Assembly (NCBI RefSeq): GCF_000092065.1
Contig: NC_009362.1
Coordinates: forward strand, 186,001-250,000
Length of the DNA stretch: 64,000 bases
Reading direction: 5' to 3'
Source: Ostreococcus lucimarinus CCE9901
Lineage: Eukaryota > Chlorophyta > Mamiellophyceae > Mamiellales > Bathycoccaceae
The position numbers and the translations under genes are program-made. Each line of letters opens with the position of its first letter. The stretch's first letter is position 1. Positions 19,101 to 27,900 of the stretch are shown one piece after another. Under the pieces are notes generated by a model. The model saw nothing but the letters and a program-made list of their open reading frames with translations. It did not search any database and was not told where the DNA came from.

Positions 19101-21687
19101 AAGTCTCTGGCTTGAACATCAAAATCATTCTCAAACCGTGCTCGGGATTACTTTTCGCATCCAACTCCAACGGACTTCTAAGAAACGCACGGTTGCGTCC
19201 ACCAAGTTTACCGATCAGTTGCATCGCCTTGGCGCCGAACGGCGACCCGCTCTGTTGAGGCTTGAGCATCGCCCACAACGCGAGCATCAACTCGGATTCC
19301 ACTTCGGCTATGCACGGGTCGAGAAACTCCGGATTCAATGAATCGACCCAGAACTCTAAAGTGCGTAGGCCTAGTAAGTTCAGTTCGTTTACTGGAGCAC
19401 GAAGCGCCTTACACAGCGGCGTCGCGAGCTTCGGTAAATGTGGAAGAATTGAAGACAGCCGCGCCGGCAGAATCAGGCACAACTCTACTACGGTGTCGTG
19501 TAACTCGTGCGGATCGGGTCCGTTCAACATCTCGAGCAAGCAGTCGAGACTGGCAGGCAAAATTGGTACGACTTCTCGGTAAAGAACGTCAAACTTGGCT
19601 TGCGCCATCGCTCGAAACAAATACCGAAGTAACCTGATGTACGCCGTAGGATTCTCGTGCTCCCGTATCGCCTGCAAGCATGATTCCATCATCGTGATGA
19701 CGTGCGAGCTCAGTACAGTTTCGCAGTTGCTATGCTTACTCACCGCATGAAGTAACAATGAGAAAAGCTTTAACACTAGCTGCGCTTCTTGTGACGATTG
19801 ATCGCTTAAGCACGACAACTTTTTCTCCAATAAGTAAGTCACAAACGCATCGGCGGCATACCGGCACAATTTCGCGTTCTGCAACAACAAATGGGGAACT
19901 TGTACCATCGTTGGCAGTTCTAACATTCCCGTGAAAAAGTGATCAAAGTGTAAGCAGATAATATCAACGAAATTTCGCGGTTCTAATACCGCCAAAGCTT
20001 CGGAAAAGTGCGTGCACATTTCTGTGCACTCCGTGCCCTTGAACAACTGCATGCACTTCACTCCGTTGCGAATAAATCCAGCCGAGCGCCTGAGCTCCAT
20101 GCTATCCAGTCCCAAGTCGGTGGGTTCAGAACCATTAAAGTTCGTAATACTCCACAGAAGTGTCTTCATACCGATTGTCAATGTTTTGATGATGGCTTTG
20201 CTATCTGAAAGCGATCTGAGCTTCTCGTGACTAGGGAGCTCTGGATCCTTCTCATCGTTAGCAGCGGCGTTCTTTGCGCCGCTCGCCGTTTCATCAACTT
20301 TTTTGCTCGCCGTTCCTTCAGCGCTGTCTACTTTAGGTGGCCCTGCAGCTTTGTCAGTTTTCGCCACCTTTGCCTTGATAGCTTTCTCTAAATCGTTCGC
20401 AGTCTCTAAGAGCTCGGGGACATTCGAACGCAGCGTTCTAAACTTTGCTACAGTGGCGTACATGATGTGCACTAAAAGATGCCGAGCCTGCTCCGCTTGG
20501 GTCTTCTCACTGCGCATGCGGAATATGGATTCTACAAGATGGTGCATCAGCCTCGCGCATGTCATGTGCGTCGACATTGGCAAAGTAGTATCTTGCATGT
20601 TCCGACTAAAGATGTGCACAGCTCGGCGAATCTGCGGTAGCGTAAGCTCCGCCTTCATATGATGCACTAGTTCAGCGAGGAACGAGTAAGCCAGCGGTCG
20701 CAAACTTTCAATGCACATTCGCCCCGTACCGACGAGGATATCATCATCCATCATCAAATCCAAATGCGCAAAGAACCGTTTGCAAAATGCAGGAACGCTC
20801 AGCACGTGGCGCGTGGCGACCAAGAGCTCCTTGCGCGTCGCTACGACATCTGGACAAGTCTTCAGCAACGAGACTATGGCGTCAGAGACCGCTTCTTGGT
20901 ACGGCTCCACTAGAGACGCGCTACCTCGAAGAAGATACGCGATGAAGCTGATCGTTTTCACTTGAGCCGCTTTCAGGTCGCAAAATATCGTTCGCATCGT
21001 CGGCGACATTGAGTCAGAATCGTGGCCTTCCAAGCTTGTAAACTTCACCATGAGCGGTATCATCGCCGATACTTCAGTCTGTATATTGCGATTGTAGAGC
21101 TGATAAAGCAACATGACGATGAGTGGACACTCTGTCATCACTTTAAACGACTCCAACGCCGGTATCTCACATGGATTCGACGGCTTCTCTTTCCGCCCGC
21201 GCTGCTTCACCGTCCCGCCCAGAATGTTCTCAACGCACTCCTCTGCCGAGGTGTATACGTCGGAAACGAACGCTAAAAACGGCGAGCGACGCTCATCCAT
21301 TGAAGGTCTAAAGTTTCGGTGCAAGTCAAAGATGATTCGCAAACATAGCAGCGCGTTCTTCTCGTTCTCCGACGCCAACGGGTCCAAAGCCAAATTCAAC
21401 AGTTCCTGCTCATACGGCCGTAGGACCTCGTTAAACGGCAATCTATTCAAAATCTCGTAAATGACATGACGCAGTGCATTCTCTTCGTCATCTACCAGCG
21501 TCGGTTCCGTCTTCTTCGTTAGGATCTCTTTGAAAATCGGGAAATAGCTCTTGAGAAAGTGCACGTATTCGCTCGTGTGCACGACTTCAATACCATCTCG
21601 CACGTTCGTCGCGATCTCTATCTGCTCGGAAGTCGACGCTGCGTTTAGCAATCGCTGTGCCTGCGCTCCATACGCCGTCTGCGCCAT
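10156..21687 (-). CDS. TRRAP: TRRAP/Tra1, giant pseudokinase of SAGA/NuA4 coactivators
   Basis: This single uninterrupted frame encodes 3843 residues, the usual TRRAP/Tra1 length. The N-terminus matches TRRAP (HVIYEILNRLPFNEVLRP and ENALLCLRIIFDLH-type text), followed by thousands of residues of HEAT/TPR-type helices and then FAT, kinase-like and FATC regions. The kinase-like domain is dead: where active PIKKs have GDRHPSN it reads GGRTPNK, and the DFG position is DFH (MLDFHPAFD). The protein ends in a FATC tail NVSRSAAIWAPWY. A Lys/Arg/Glu/Ser-rich insert at roughly residues 2015-2100 (GKKGTKKSKKEEAESK) looks like a disordered nuclear-localisation linker. TRRAP scaffolds activator binding in histone acetyltransferase complexes. 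The first in-frame ATG is at 21685-21687; codons upstream have only a TTG. Confidence 0.96.
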   Translation of the reverse strand: MAQTAYGAQAQRLLNAASTSEQIEIATNVRDGIEVVHTSEYVHFLKSYFPIFKEILTKKTEPTLVDDEENALRHVIYEILNRLPFNEVLRPYEQELLNLALDPLASENEKNALLCLRIIFDLHRNFRPSMDERRSPFLAFVSDVYTSAEECVENILGGTVKQRGRKEKPSNPCEIPALESFKVMTECPLIVMLLYQLYNRNIQTEVSAMIPLMVKFTSLEGHDSDSMSPTMRTIFCDLKAAQVKTISFIAYLLRGSASLVEPYQEAVSDAIVSLLKTCPDVVATRKELLVATRHVLSVPAFCKRFFAHLDLMMDDDILVGTGRMCIESLRPLAYSFLAELVHHMKAELTLPQIRRAVHIFSRNMQDTTLPMSTHMTCARLMHHLVESIFRMRSEKTQAEQARHLLVHIMYATVAKFRTLRSNVPELLETANDLEKAIKAKVAKTDKAAGPPKVDSAEGTASKKVDETASGAKNAAANDEKDPELPSHEKLRSLSDSKAIIKTLTIGMKTLLWSITNFNGSEPTDLGLDSMELRRSAGFIRNGVKCMQLFKGTECTEMCTHFSEALAVLEPRNFVDIICLHFDHFFTGMLELPTMVQVPHLLLQNAKLCRYAADAFVTYLLEKKLSCLSDQSSQEAQLVLKLFSLLLHAVSKHSNCETVLSSHVITMMESCLQAIREHENPTAYIRLLRYLFRAMAQAKFDVLYREVVPILPASLDCLLEMLNGPDPHELHDTVVELCLILPARLSSILPHLPKLATPLCKALRAPVNELNLLGLRTLEFWVDSLNPEFLDPCIAEVESELMLALWAMLKPQQSGSPFGAKAMQLIGKLGGRNRAFLRSPLELDAKSNPEHGLRMILMFKPETSFLVPLDRCIVLMQNILSTPLIPNVKASEALIRHRRQALTFIRTCLISALNLSAGHALSGSVEQIESAIEAAISNGWGKKFDSATVAEGSTQLGNKTKSQLVAEQNVFKQLVITVIAAECDPTLKETDETFMDSVCEHMAMLFVSNAVRPEQPVADRMDHDSIDRPRSMNLKILETTLFLDALMKSLESPKQVHLNATLKTIGTFIDAVLILTRDEVDEIQAAEDTMEKKPTPKKSKKKTMDVDESSYPKLAAFIEALLPRLVHCCYKQEAHCIIGGVAGLDRLCKSLPTSILKSRLPDILPAIMRAIQLLPVYAMTQKKEAEEVFLRIIERSIPSGSEPPTVIEGDSGDGVAASVSILLEELRSVASTCACRTAVEKALLGIAERTSTTMESILSQSKSHLTVLLEKPLQTRHVLAQIQLVKFVDFCLIRSPSLIPLKDMSVQTSPGAFFNAVLLVAESDDNTVLNVETQENESLSTLRQSCVKVLSTALSTPEFSKSDSSADIVAVRERISTVLFTSLTSRNGDIVAIAKRGLVEVKPHMNKNTLKQSVSPILMNLQHLSKLTIPLLEALEYLLELLAEWFSPTLGEKLLEHIKYWLELDASAPSVPGQIRKSPKDAKLIASIVNLFHLLPKLRDGKSDAKANEPKLTPFDFIKPLVRDVMAIEATMPPESVYSEANSLYTVPLTKFLCKYPKESIAYFLARLDQPEHFSLFVKILKLSEGAELLNALTATSSKLLRVIFGANGELDEHDKIAMKDLQKNKDPQLAYYNGLKLLSTIVKIMPKWLSEESAILTQLDECWDSEERADRLLNGYTNSLPAMMESKYLVKCFLSVVKGDRSQVQILFKIMPVLCKCSVVDYTFVREFIKSEVVDVYTPAERNAVLTQFLTEFREQAEAGGEADPDVLVTALKVLINPMLEKVLVGCADEDGEASSEALEVVTDEFVNELVDDVLEPSDGDNTTLYNESLLIQLLQLSTLLIRHVPKTLVNHRKELIKFGWNHLKREDSSSKQWAFVNISYFLQAYQAPEKIILQVFVALLRAYQPEQKSLVTEALDALTPALPLRLQPGEHKHPIWIRYTKKSLIEDGHSLPQLVHIWNLIVRHSKLFYSSRAQFVGQMVNLLSRLGLPTSSSHSNRVLSVDLVELIISWENDRITGVGSNEAEPSTTGKRKAAESPERDEEVTTPTRRGKKGTKKSKKEEAESKSPGRSKRASRSAKQTKEEEEATEEMVSDLPDTEKLKSMPKSADDQDEEKEFETSPAMAEIIVNFLVRMTFITGEGKDQDAQVLNVRTLDLLSKALAMWPSVRIKFTFIDKLLTLANQAQRDPTSTLIMGLSVLKCALKTPDYEFVTESIQQTLRLIEPSYSSASREAHGLLGEVIGEILKCNGDSNGKHDADIEELRQHIGVFYVKCTEDAIISKSSPNNDQANTSLAGILTVVESEAVFAASKIDTYLPNLMKVLARMTHELNTASAAGELQAAHPKRGQAPPEVLEPEYGSVAYCMAKCIKILSQRVIAAGSDQKQIFLRLLLQLINDKSTHGNVLMAILDAMVTWTDDLALGEGGAPEDNDTRVGSLNAKETVLFLSKLAQLTRMGLAITQTQAWEEKLLGAIYKLCAPEGKHDPAVRTEVFLKVERTHLLGLRTRRPELRKKFFALYHDAIGKSLFQRLQYILTIQDWDAMADTFWLMQGLDLILSTLAEDERIMLAPNSALITPLLPIDSETKKPLPVPAKSKNAKANPAELDDLIKRHAKFLHEKAQIRVNDLMSPLRQVATRNAHIAYYLWVLIFPIVWATLQREEQLQLAKPMIGLLSKESHLRQAAVRPNVIQALLEGISLSQPQLKIPSELSKFLGKTFNAWHTAIALLENHVVRYPQEARCFDALSELYRLLNEQDVLVGLWMQRCQSDVTRAGLSLVQHGHWQDAQDVFFKGIQLATAGQAPGVSKTEMCLWETQWLNSAKQLNQWDLISDFSRTVEHSELMVQSMWRLSDWAGVKDLMPSGTLNEIEETPEITTVRAFASLVSGRVREAEQHWANAVKSSLDRWWRLPETGSTCHIPSLHMFNAIAEVQESTRILLELSNTQRRGVQGITNNRTLVQDIMETWRLRTPNEWDPVPWWSEILMWRGNMHNIMTHAAKQIGEQNPAMLQVTQQLDQLGQRERAWSLNKFARAARKQRLPEVALNILSRHQGQVEVSEAFSKLREQCEAYLAFENEAITGINLLESASLEFFSPPQKAELFRLRAKFQEQLEDYDAAHASYSTSVSLCKQRAESWLSWGKFCRMRGDDGSISNIAQQTATCYLQAVKHNVHENRHQLIHVIQMLAFDVNPEPISLAIVRHLDALPTWVWIPWIPQLLLSLAHQEQAYALAILKDVAAAHPQAVYYQLRTCLLERRDSAARATQTARTIAEKSGATQKSSSAPGTPLPPDVAAAASRAKDANWAFEAAKEIMEHIRTRHGNLVGELEVLLSELGTKFACTPEERLLVVVYTLLHRCYKYPAATTGEVPESFKKELIGVCKACFSADTSAKHADFVEEYKASYERELNPEESTFPTTVAELMVKLKAWKQRLLNDVEDRLPATLRLEAESDQLRNVTFHEIEIPGQYSGDLTFGVTDRFVKLERIGADVHVVRRNGNCLRRLEFLGTDGSSKQFLVQTSLTPAARGEERMVQLLSTLNGVLAKHTETRRRNMCYYTPAIVPVWPQVRLLEDDDANGTYAEVYDANCARYGREADLPITLFKAALDPAILGEVTGTEEVLELRLKALMEITQKHVTENIFSQYMYKTLPSSSHLWTFKRQLSQQLAMSSFLSALLRIGGRTPNKIMFAKNTGKIFMLDFHPAFDQKGIVEYIEPVPFRLTRNLHTFFTPFGVKGDFVASMASAAQACTAPEADLEAHLELFFRDQLMVWPWRRMGGDTPPVSPSPSEIKNMARANVQEVLRRLPIIAPTPVLPDTSDTVPSVQKAVLHLVDAALNIRNVSRSAAIWAPWY

Positions 21688-22156
21688 GATCACCGCCCTC
21701 GATCGCCCTCGAACTCGACTTGAGCACGGATTTGATGCCAATTGTTAGGGCAGAGGTCCGATCGGTCGAATTGCGACGAATGCTCCGCGACGAGGCGCGC
21801 GTTTTCGATCTACAATCGCGCCAATACGATCGAAGAGGGTTCTTCTTTCGTTTACCGCGGCCAATCGAAGGAGTGGGCGCGCACGCGTCGATCTAGCGCA
21901 CGATTCAGCCGGCGAATTCGCGATCGGAATTGCCGCGAGGGTTCTAGAGGGAAAATAAGCGCACAGGAATTTTAGCGGTGTCGTTCGTTGGTACAGACGA
22001 GTGTCACACAGCTCGGTACCATCGTGCTGATTGAGACGACGAACATCGTTAAGATGGGGGCTTGTTAAGTTTACAACGCGAATGTTCTACACATAGAAAA
22101 GTAAGAAGTGTGAGACGCTGAGACGTCGGCGACGTCCACAGCCACATATTAGTCTG
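21688..22156. other. Intergenic region upstream of TRRAP
   Basis: This 469-bp gap lies between the TRRAP start and the PLC stop, both on the minus strand. It should hold the TRRAP promoter and 5' UTR plus the PLC 3' UTR. Its composition is milder in G+C than the divergent promoters. No convincing ORF, tRNA or repeat was seen. Confidence 0.5.
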
Positions 22157-24097
22157 TTACGCATCTTCGGAGATGTTGGTCGTCTCTTTTGACTCGTTCG
22201 TTCGAGCTGGCAGAGCATCGTTGGACGAGCTTTTCTCATCGAGCCACTCAAACTTGCACAAAACGCCAGCGCAGGACTTGCTGTCGTGTACGTATTCGTC
22301 GTCGCGCGCGAGCAACGGTACAATGCGGACGCCTTCGCGCAAAGCGCTAACGGCGACGTCGTAGTGTGCGAGGAACTCATCGCGCGCGCCATCTTTGTCC
22401 ATGGCTTGGATTTGTAGCACCGTGAGTTCGGGCTCGCGAATTTCCAAGTCAAAGTGCTCGTTCCAAATGGGTTGAGCGCACGGACCGACTCGTGCCTTGG
22501 AGTACACCGACGTTCTCATTGAATTCCCTCTGGAAGTCGCGGACAAGCGATCGGCGACGCAACCGAAGAGGGAAATCTTCATGAACGTATCCGGTGCCGA
22601 CATGAAATCGGCATCCTTGAAATTTTCCCAACCTAGTCCGCAGAAGACGTGTATGCGCAGAATTCTAGGCTTGGTCGGTCTTTGAACCGACGGGTTGATT
22701 AAATAGTCGGGCTTTTTCACGTAACCGCACCCACCGTTGACCGCAAACTTGGCTTGGTTCACCCACATATATCTGTCTTGCGCCTGAAAGTTGAGCGCGA
22801 CGAGCGATGCGCCTATGGACCACGCGTCGGAGGGATCGTAATTGTTACTCATGATGCGTTGACCGCCCGGGTACGTGCGAAGCAAATGCGCCTTGGTGAA
22901 TTCGAGCAAATCCTTTTGGCTCGACTTTTCGACTAATTTCTTGGCCTTGTTCTCGCTCCAACTGCAAGAAAACTTTGTACCGAGATCTTTCGCTTCCTTG
23001 AAACCATGAAACTTCAAATTTCGCAATGAGACGAGTGCCTTGATGTCCTCGTCGTCCTCGCCGCCGTCGTCCTCGCTCGTCCCATCGGAGTCTTCAGGAA
23101 CGCCTGCAGGCGCACTTTTGGAGAGGTTGACCACGGAGTTCGCCACCGAGAGCTTGTTTTTCCCAGTTGAAAGTGTAGCTTTGGTGCTCTCCTGTAGAAG
23201 CTTCCGAGTAGACTTAGACTTGCCCCTCGAGGATATCGCCTCGAACACTTTTCCGACGCCGAACGATGCGTTCTTGACTTCGTCTTGCTTGTGCTTCACC
23301 TTGTCCCGAATTATCACTTTACCCTTCAACTCGGCCGGCGATGGCCAGCGGTCCAACACGTATGATTCTTCTTCGCCTTCGCCTTCGCCTTTCGACGGCG
23401 GCGTCCAGAGTTTATCGCCGAACGTGTGTCGCATGATTTTCGCCATCACCGCGCGCGTCTCCCGACTCGCGTGATTCTCCAAAGTCACAATCACCGGATA
23501 CTCGCTAGCTACGTGTGCCCTGTCGTTGATAACCGCGATCGCGTCCTTAAACAACATCGGGCGCACCGCCGTCCCTCCGTGCGTGATGATCGGCCCCTTC
23601 GACCCTCCGTCGTAACAGTCCAGCTCGACGACTCTGCACCCGCGTTCGAGCGCCCACGCGATGGCCGAACTCGTCGACCTCGAGAACAACTGTCCGCCGT
23701 CCAAGTACGTATTATGCGAAGAATTCACAAAATAGTGCGACAATTCATCCGTCATCGACGCCTCGTCCACCTCCGAGCGCGCGAACGGAAAATTCTTCTC
23801 GCTCGTCAGCGCCCGCTTCGCGAACTTTCGCATCTTCACCGCGCCCTCCTCCGCCTCCCCGCAACGCTCGATCACCGCCTCCGCCTCCTCCCGCGTCATC
23901 CCCTGCGTCGTCATCATAAACTCCATCGCCTTCTCTATCGACACGCGCGCGTCCCTCCCTTCGCCCGTCGTTCCCTCGCGCAAGCGCGCATCCAGGACGC
24001 GCCAATCGAATTCGGCGTTGAACGCGATTCGCCGCGCGTCCCACCCTTGCCCGGACGTCCTGCGCGCCGTGACGCACGCCGACGCGCAGACGCCCAT
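22157..24097 (-). CDS. PLC: Phosphoinositide-specific phospholipase C
   Basis: The 646-residue enzyme hydrolyses PtdIns(4,5)P2 to inositol trisphosphate and diacylglycerol. A degenerate EF-hand-like helical segment precedes the catalytic X box. In it, SSHNTYLDGGQ gives His128 and Asn129, ELD gives Glu158 and Asp160, ITHGG gives the second catalytic His173, and VTLENH gives Glu207, so the active site looks complete. An acidic linker (GTSEDDGGEDDED) separates X from the Y box, which contains LRTYPGGQRIMSNNYDPSD and NGGCGYVKKPDYL. A C2 domain follows (ILRIHVFCGLGW to FLAHYDVAV). No PH domain is present, as in plant PLCs. The N-terminus MGVCASAC is a textbook myristoylation plus palmitoylation signal, supporting this ATG over the longer frame upstream. 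Confidence 0.94.
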   Translation of the reverse strand: MGVCASACVTARRTSGQGWDARRIAFNAEFDWRVLDARLREGTTGEGRDARVSIEKAMEFMMTTQGMTREEAEAVIERCGEAEEGAVKMRKFAKRALTSEKNFPFARSEVDEASMTDELSHYFVNSSHNTYLDGGQLFSRSTSSAIAWALERGCRVVELDCYDGGSKGPIITHGGTAVRPMLFKDAIAVINDRAHVASEYPVIVTLENHASRETRAVMAKIMRHTFGDKLWTPPSKGEGEGEEESYVLDRWPSPAELKGKVIIRDKVKHKQDEVKNASFGVGKVFEAISSRGKSKSTRKLLQESTKATLSTGKNKLSVANSVVNLSKSAPAGVPEDSDGTSEDDGGEDDEDIKALVSLRNLKFHGFKEAKDLGTKFSCSWSENKAKKLVEKSSQKDLLEFTKAHLLRTYPGGQRIMSNNYDPSDAWSIGASLVALNFQAQDRYMWVNQAKFAVNGGCGYVKKPDYLINPSVQRPTKPRILRIHVFCGLGWENFKDADFMSAPDTFMKISLFGCVADRLSATSRGNSMRTSVYSKARVGPCAQPIWNEHFDLEIREPELTVLQIQAMDKDGARDEFLAHYDVAVSALREGVRIVPLLARDDEYVHDSKSCAGVLCKFEWLDEKSSSNDALPARTNESKETTNISEDA

Positions 24098-24379
24098 CGC
24101 GGACCCCGTGCGCGCGCGCGCGTCCGTCCCACCGCGCGCGCGGCGTTCTGCGCCGACGAACGCGTCCCGCGCGCGGGCGCCCGGAGACGCAACGGTCGAC
24201 GGTTCGATCGATCGATCGATCGCGCGATGTCTTCGCGAACCTCGCGTCGAGGGATACATGTGCGCGTCGAACCTCGACGCGAGGTTCGCGAGGACACCGC
24301 GGCGTCGATCGCGGTCGCGCGCGGCGTCGCGATCGACGATCGCGCGCGGCAGACGACGACGACGACGACGACGACGACG
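24098..24379. promoter_or_regulatory. Bidirectional promoter, PLC / FHA gene
   Basis: These 282 bp lie between two divergent starts. They contain a run of GATC units at about 24206-24224, a 20-bp perfect inverted repeat (24233-24252 and 24272-24291) and a (GAC)n run at 24352-24380 abutting the FHA start codon. Confidence 0.55.
24233..24291. repeat. Perfect 20-bp inverted repeat with 19-bp loop
   Basis: The arms are 24233-24252 (TCGCGAACCTCGCGTCGAGG) and 24272-24291, its exact reverse complement. The dyad sits midway in the PLC/FHA promoter. Confidence 0.95.
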
Positions 24380-24874
24380 ATGGCGACGGCGACGGCGACG
24401 GCGACGGTGGTTCGACCGACGCGCGCGACGACGCGACGGGCGGCGACGCGCGCGACGACGCGCGCGCGCGCGGCGCGCGAGGGCGACGCGAACGCGCGCG
24501 CGCGGTTCGAGCTGCGAAACTGCGGGGACAAATCGATGGCGCACCTGGACGCGCCGGTGCGCGCGCCGGGAGATCTGACGATCGAGGCGACGAAGAGCGT
24601 GATCGGACGACAGCGGTCGGAGGCGGTGAACCTGCCGATCGAGGTGCCGACGGTGAGCGGGGCGCACGCGATGATCGATTTGGTGGACGGGAAGGTGATG
24701 GTGACGGATTTGACGTCGACGAACGGGACGTTTATCGATGGGGAGGAGCTGTTGCCGGGCGTGCCGACGCAGTTGGTGGTGGGGGGGGAGGTGATTTTTG
24801 GGGATGAGTTTCTCGCGCGGTTCGAGCTGGTGGAGACGGCGGACGAGGGGAGCGGCGACGACGCCGCGGATTGA
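24380..24874 (+). CDS. FHA-domain phosphothreonine-binding protein, probably plastid-targeted
   Basis: The 164-residue product starts MATATATATVVRPTRATTRR, an Ala/Thr/Arg-rich segment without acids that resembles a chloroplast transit peptide. The rest is one forkhead-associated domain with its signature residues: SVIGRQRSEAVNLP (Gly-Arg), VSGAHAMIDL (the Ser-x-x-His pair) and TDLTSTNGTFIDGEEL (Thr-x-Asn-Gly). FHA domains bind phosphothreonine peptides. Plants have small plastid FHA proteins of this kind, and I assign it there by family knowledge only. The C-terminus is acidic (ETADEGSGDDAAD). The frame is open upstream, with another ATG at 24227, but that would add an Arg-rich segment through the promoter hairpin; the ATG at 24380 gives the most sensible leader. 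Confidence 0.8.
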   Translation: MATATATATVVRPTRATTRRAATRATTRARAAREGDANARARFELRNCGDKSMAHLDAPVRAPGDLTIEATKSVIGRQRSEAVNLPIEVPTVSGAHAMIDLVDGKVMVTDLTSTNGTFIDGEELLPGVPTQLVVGGEVIFGDEFLARFELVETADEGSGDDAAD

Positions 24875-24969
24875 CTGCTGCGCGGCGTGTTTCGATCGCG
24901 AAGAGACGCGCCGAAGGAGATGTAATGTTATGTTCTCATTAAAAGTACATAGATATGTGCATCGCGTTA

Positions 24970-27900
24970 CTAAATTGGTTGCGGGCGCGACTGCACGATT
25001 ATTACGGCTTCGTCGTCGCCGAGCACGCCGCCTTCAACGTCTTGCGCCGCGCCGAGCGCGGTTTCGAGTTCAATCGCCGCCTTCAAAAGCCGTCGTCCGA
25101 GACGCGCTCTCGCGTCTGCGTTCGTGCTGAGTTCTTGTCGTGAGTAGTCCACTGATTCCATCGTCACTTTGCCAAACGTCGGTGCGCCGTACCTGCATCG
25201 CAGCGAAGACGCGTGATTGGCGTACGCGAGCACATCCACGGCGCCGGTGGCGCGGTCGATCTCAAAACGCCAAGGCGTGCCGTCGATACCGCTCGCGAGT
25301 GTTTCACCTAAACCGACACACACCTCAGCTTGTACAGATTTTGCGCCTCGAATCGGGCTTTGTGTGTGAAGGACGAATGAGAGCGCGTTCGGCGACAGTT
25401 CCTGCGCCAGCACCGCCATGCGCGCTTCGGATTGTTTTACGCCTGCGGCGCGGCGCGCGAGCACGGCGCGACGCGAGTACAGCGACGCCCAGACGTCAGC
25501 AATAGCACGTTGTACTTCGGTGACGTTTTGTGCATCGATGCCCACGACACTTTCGTACAGTCCGGCCGCGGACATGCCGCTTAAATCTTCCACGTTTGCG
25601 CTCGATCGCACGACCAGGCGAGCGCTCGCGTCTAATGCCGAGCACGCCCTCTCGACGATCTCGCGCTCTGGTAGGTTTTCGACGATAAAACTTTGGATCG
25701 CCGAGCACGCGTCGTCGATGTCGTGCACGCTGACGCTTTCGAGAGCGAGCAAAAGTTGACCAAATCGCTCTTCGTCGCGAATCGACGCTTCCATGGATCC
25801 GAAAGGCACGACGAATCCCGAGGGCGCTTTAAACGCCGCACTATCGCGAGCGATGATCGCCAAGCGACTGCACGTCGACGATTTCGCGCCAGCGTTTGAG
25901 ATCGTGGCTTCCGCCAAGGGCAGACACGTCATCACGTTCACCATAGCGCACGCCGTTGGCGACACGGCCGCGTGCGACACCGCATGACCGGATTCCCGCG
26001 AATCGCGCGTTCCATCGAAATCGCGCAACTCGGTATGTAATGAAGACACGTTCAAAACGGTGTCTTTTCCCACGCGCGTGCTCACTTTAGATCGAGCTTC
26101 CCCACTTAGTGCGCTAACGAGGGGCGTGCGCTCTTGCCTCGCTCGAATTGCGAGGTGTGACAAATGTGCCAACTCGTCGCGCAAGATGACTCCCTTCACA
26201 TTGCTTCCCGCCGACGAAATCTCTTCATCTCCATCGACCTCGGAGACAAACGCTATGATGTCCTTGTCTCCGTGCACTTGAACGCTCTCTGGATTCAAAC
26301 GGTCCAAAAGTACGAGCACGCCTTGCGCGTCTCCGGGGACGATCGGATCGAACCCGTCCCCGTCAACATTGCGTTCAACCACCTCCGACATCATCTCGAT
26401 CGTTCTAGAGAGTTGGAAAGCCACGCTCGCACGAATGACAGACTCGACAAATGTCGCGCCGACGTGGTGTTCCAGACCAAATGCGTCGGCAAGTTGTGCG
26501 GGAGCGTCGCCGAAACCACTCATGACGGCTCTCGTTTGCGATTCGATGAGTCGCCTTGCGCGTTGTAGCGTTGCCTTCAAGCGAAGGGCCGCATTTCCGT
26601 CCTCGATCGCGGGTGTGCTCGTAGTCCAAGACATGAGCTCACGTGCGATGATTCCAGTCTCGAGGGACTTCCATCCCGAAAGACCGATGTGTTTCAAAGC
26701 GAGCGCAGAAACGTTCGCCGCGTGCTGCATGTTGTCTGACTTCTCTCGCTCCATGAGATTATTGCAGCGCGCTAATAACACAAACGCGTACTCCTCCAGC
26801 GACATTTCTACCTGTCGCCAGGCGTGCCGTTGTCGCACGGAATCATCCGGAGCGTCGTTTCGCATCCCCGTGCTGAGACCGGCGCAAAAGTACGATCGTA
26901 GCCGTGTGCAGACGTCTAGCGTGTGACGCAGCGTTGCACCTTCATGATTGAGCCAGCCGTCGTTGAGATTGTTGAGCGAGTGTTGCAGTTCGCTAAGTTC
27001 GCCGATGAGCGGTTCCGTTTCCTCGTCTAAAGTCCCCCTAAGGCTATCGAGACGCTCAAACACGCCGGTGGCGTTGAAGAAACGTTTGAGTTCTCTGTGG
27101 AACTCGCGAAACTCGCGAACGAAGTCTTCAGAGTACTCGCCCTCACGCGCGGTGATTCGTTCTAACACAACTTCGGTTGCGATTAAATCCTCTGGCCCAG
27201 CGTTCCGATGCAGCTTGTTCTGAATCGTGTGTTTGATGGTTTTCTTCAAATCCTCCGGAATGTCGTTTCTGTGCGCTATGTCCCGAATTCGCGTCAGCGG
27301 CACGGCGTTCGTGAACTCTTCGTTGAACGAAGGTAGCCAAGGGTGGACTTGACGCATAACAACGCGCTCAACTTCGCCCAAATCCGTTCCGTGACGATAC
27401 ATCGCGCCCTGCACCTGCTCCATACTTATAAATATCCCCCGACCCACCATCGCCGGTCCGTTTGGACGACGATGACCTCCACTCTCCACGCACTTGATCG
27501 TCCCGGTGCTTATCCAACGCAAATACGTCGCGCTCACAGCCAACTTATCGCGCGTGATCTCTTTTCCGATACCGATTTGATTCGCCACGGCCGCGAGCTT
27601 CTCGAACCACGACCCGCCGCTTTCGTCCGCGAGCACGACGGCTCGCGCCGCGCTCGCTTCTTCCAAATTGCCCACATCCCAACGCATCGTCGCCGGCCGA
27701 TCGCTCGTGTGCTCGTTCGACTGCATCATCCGTACCTCACCGCCGCTCCATCCCTTCGCGCTCGTCGAGACCGACGGCGGCTCGCCGCCGCCGCCGTCGT
27801 CGTCGCGAGCCTCCGCTCGAGCGTCCTCGCGCGTCTCGCCTCCTCCTCCACCTCCTCCACCATCGCGCGTCACCGCGCACGCTCCGTCTCCGTACACTCC

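Noticed and set aside
21688-21741. 18-codon upstream extension of TRRAP
   Set aside because: It begins with TTG, not ATG; the first ATG is at 21685-21687.
24098-24667. 190-codon N-terminal extension of PLC
   Set aside because: It runs through the promoter hairpin and into the FHA gene, and would bury the MGVCASAC acylation signal.
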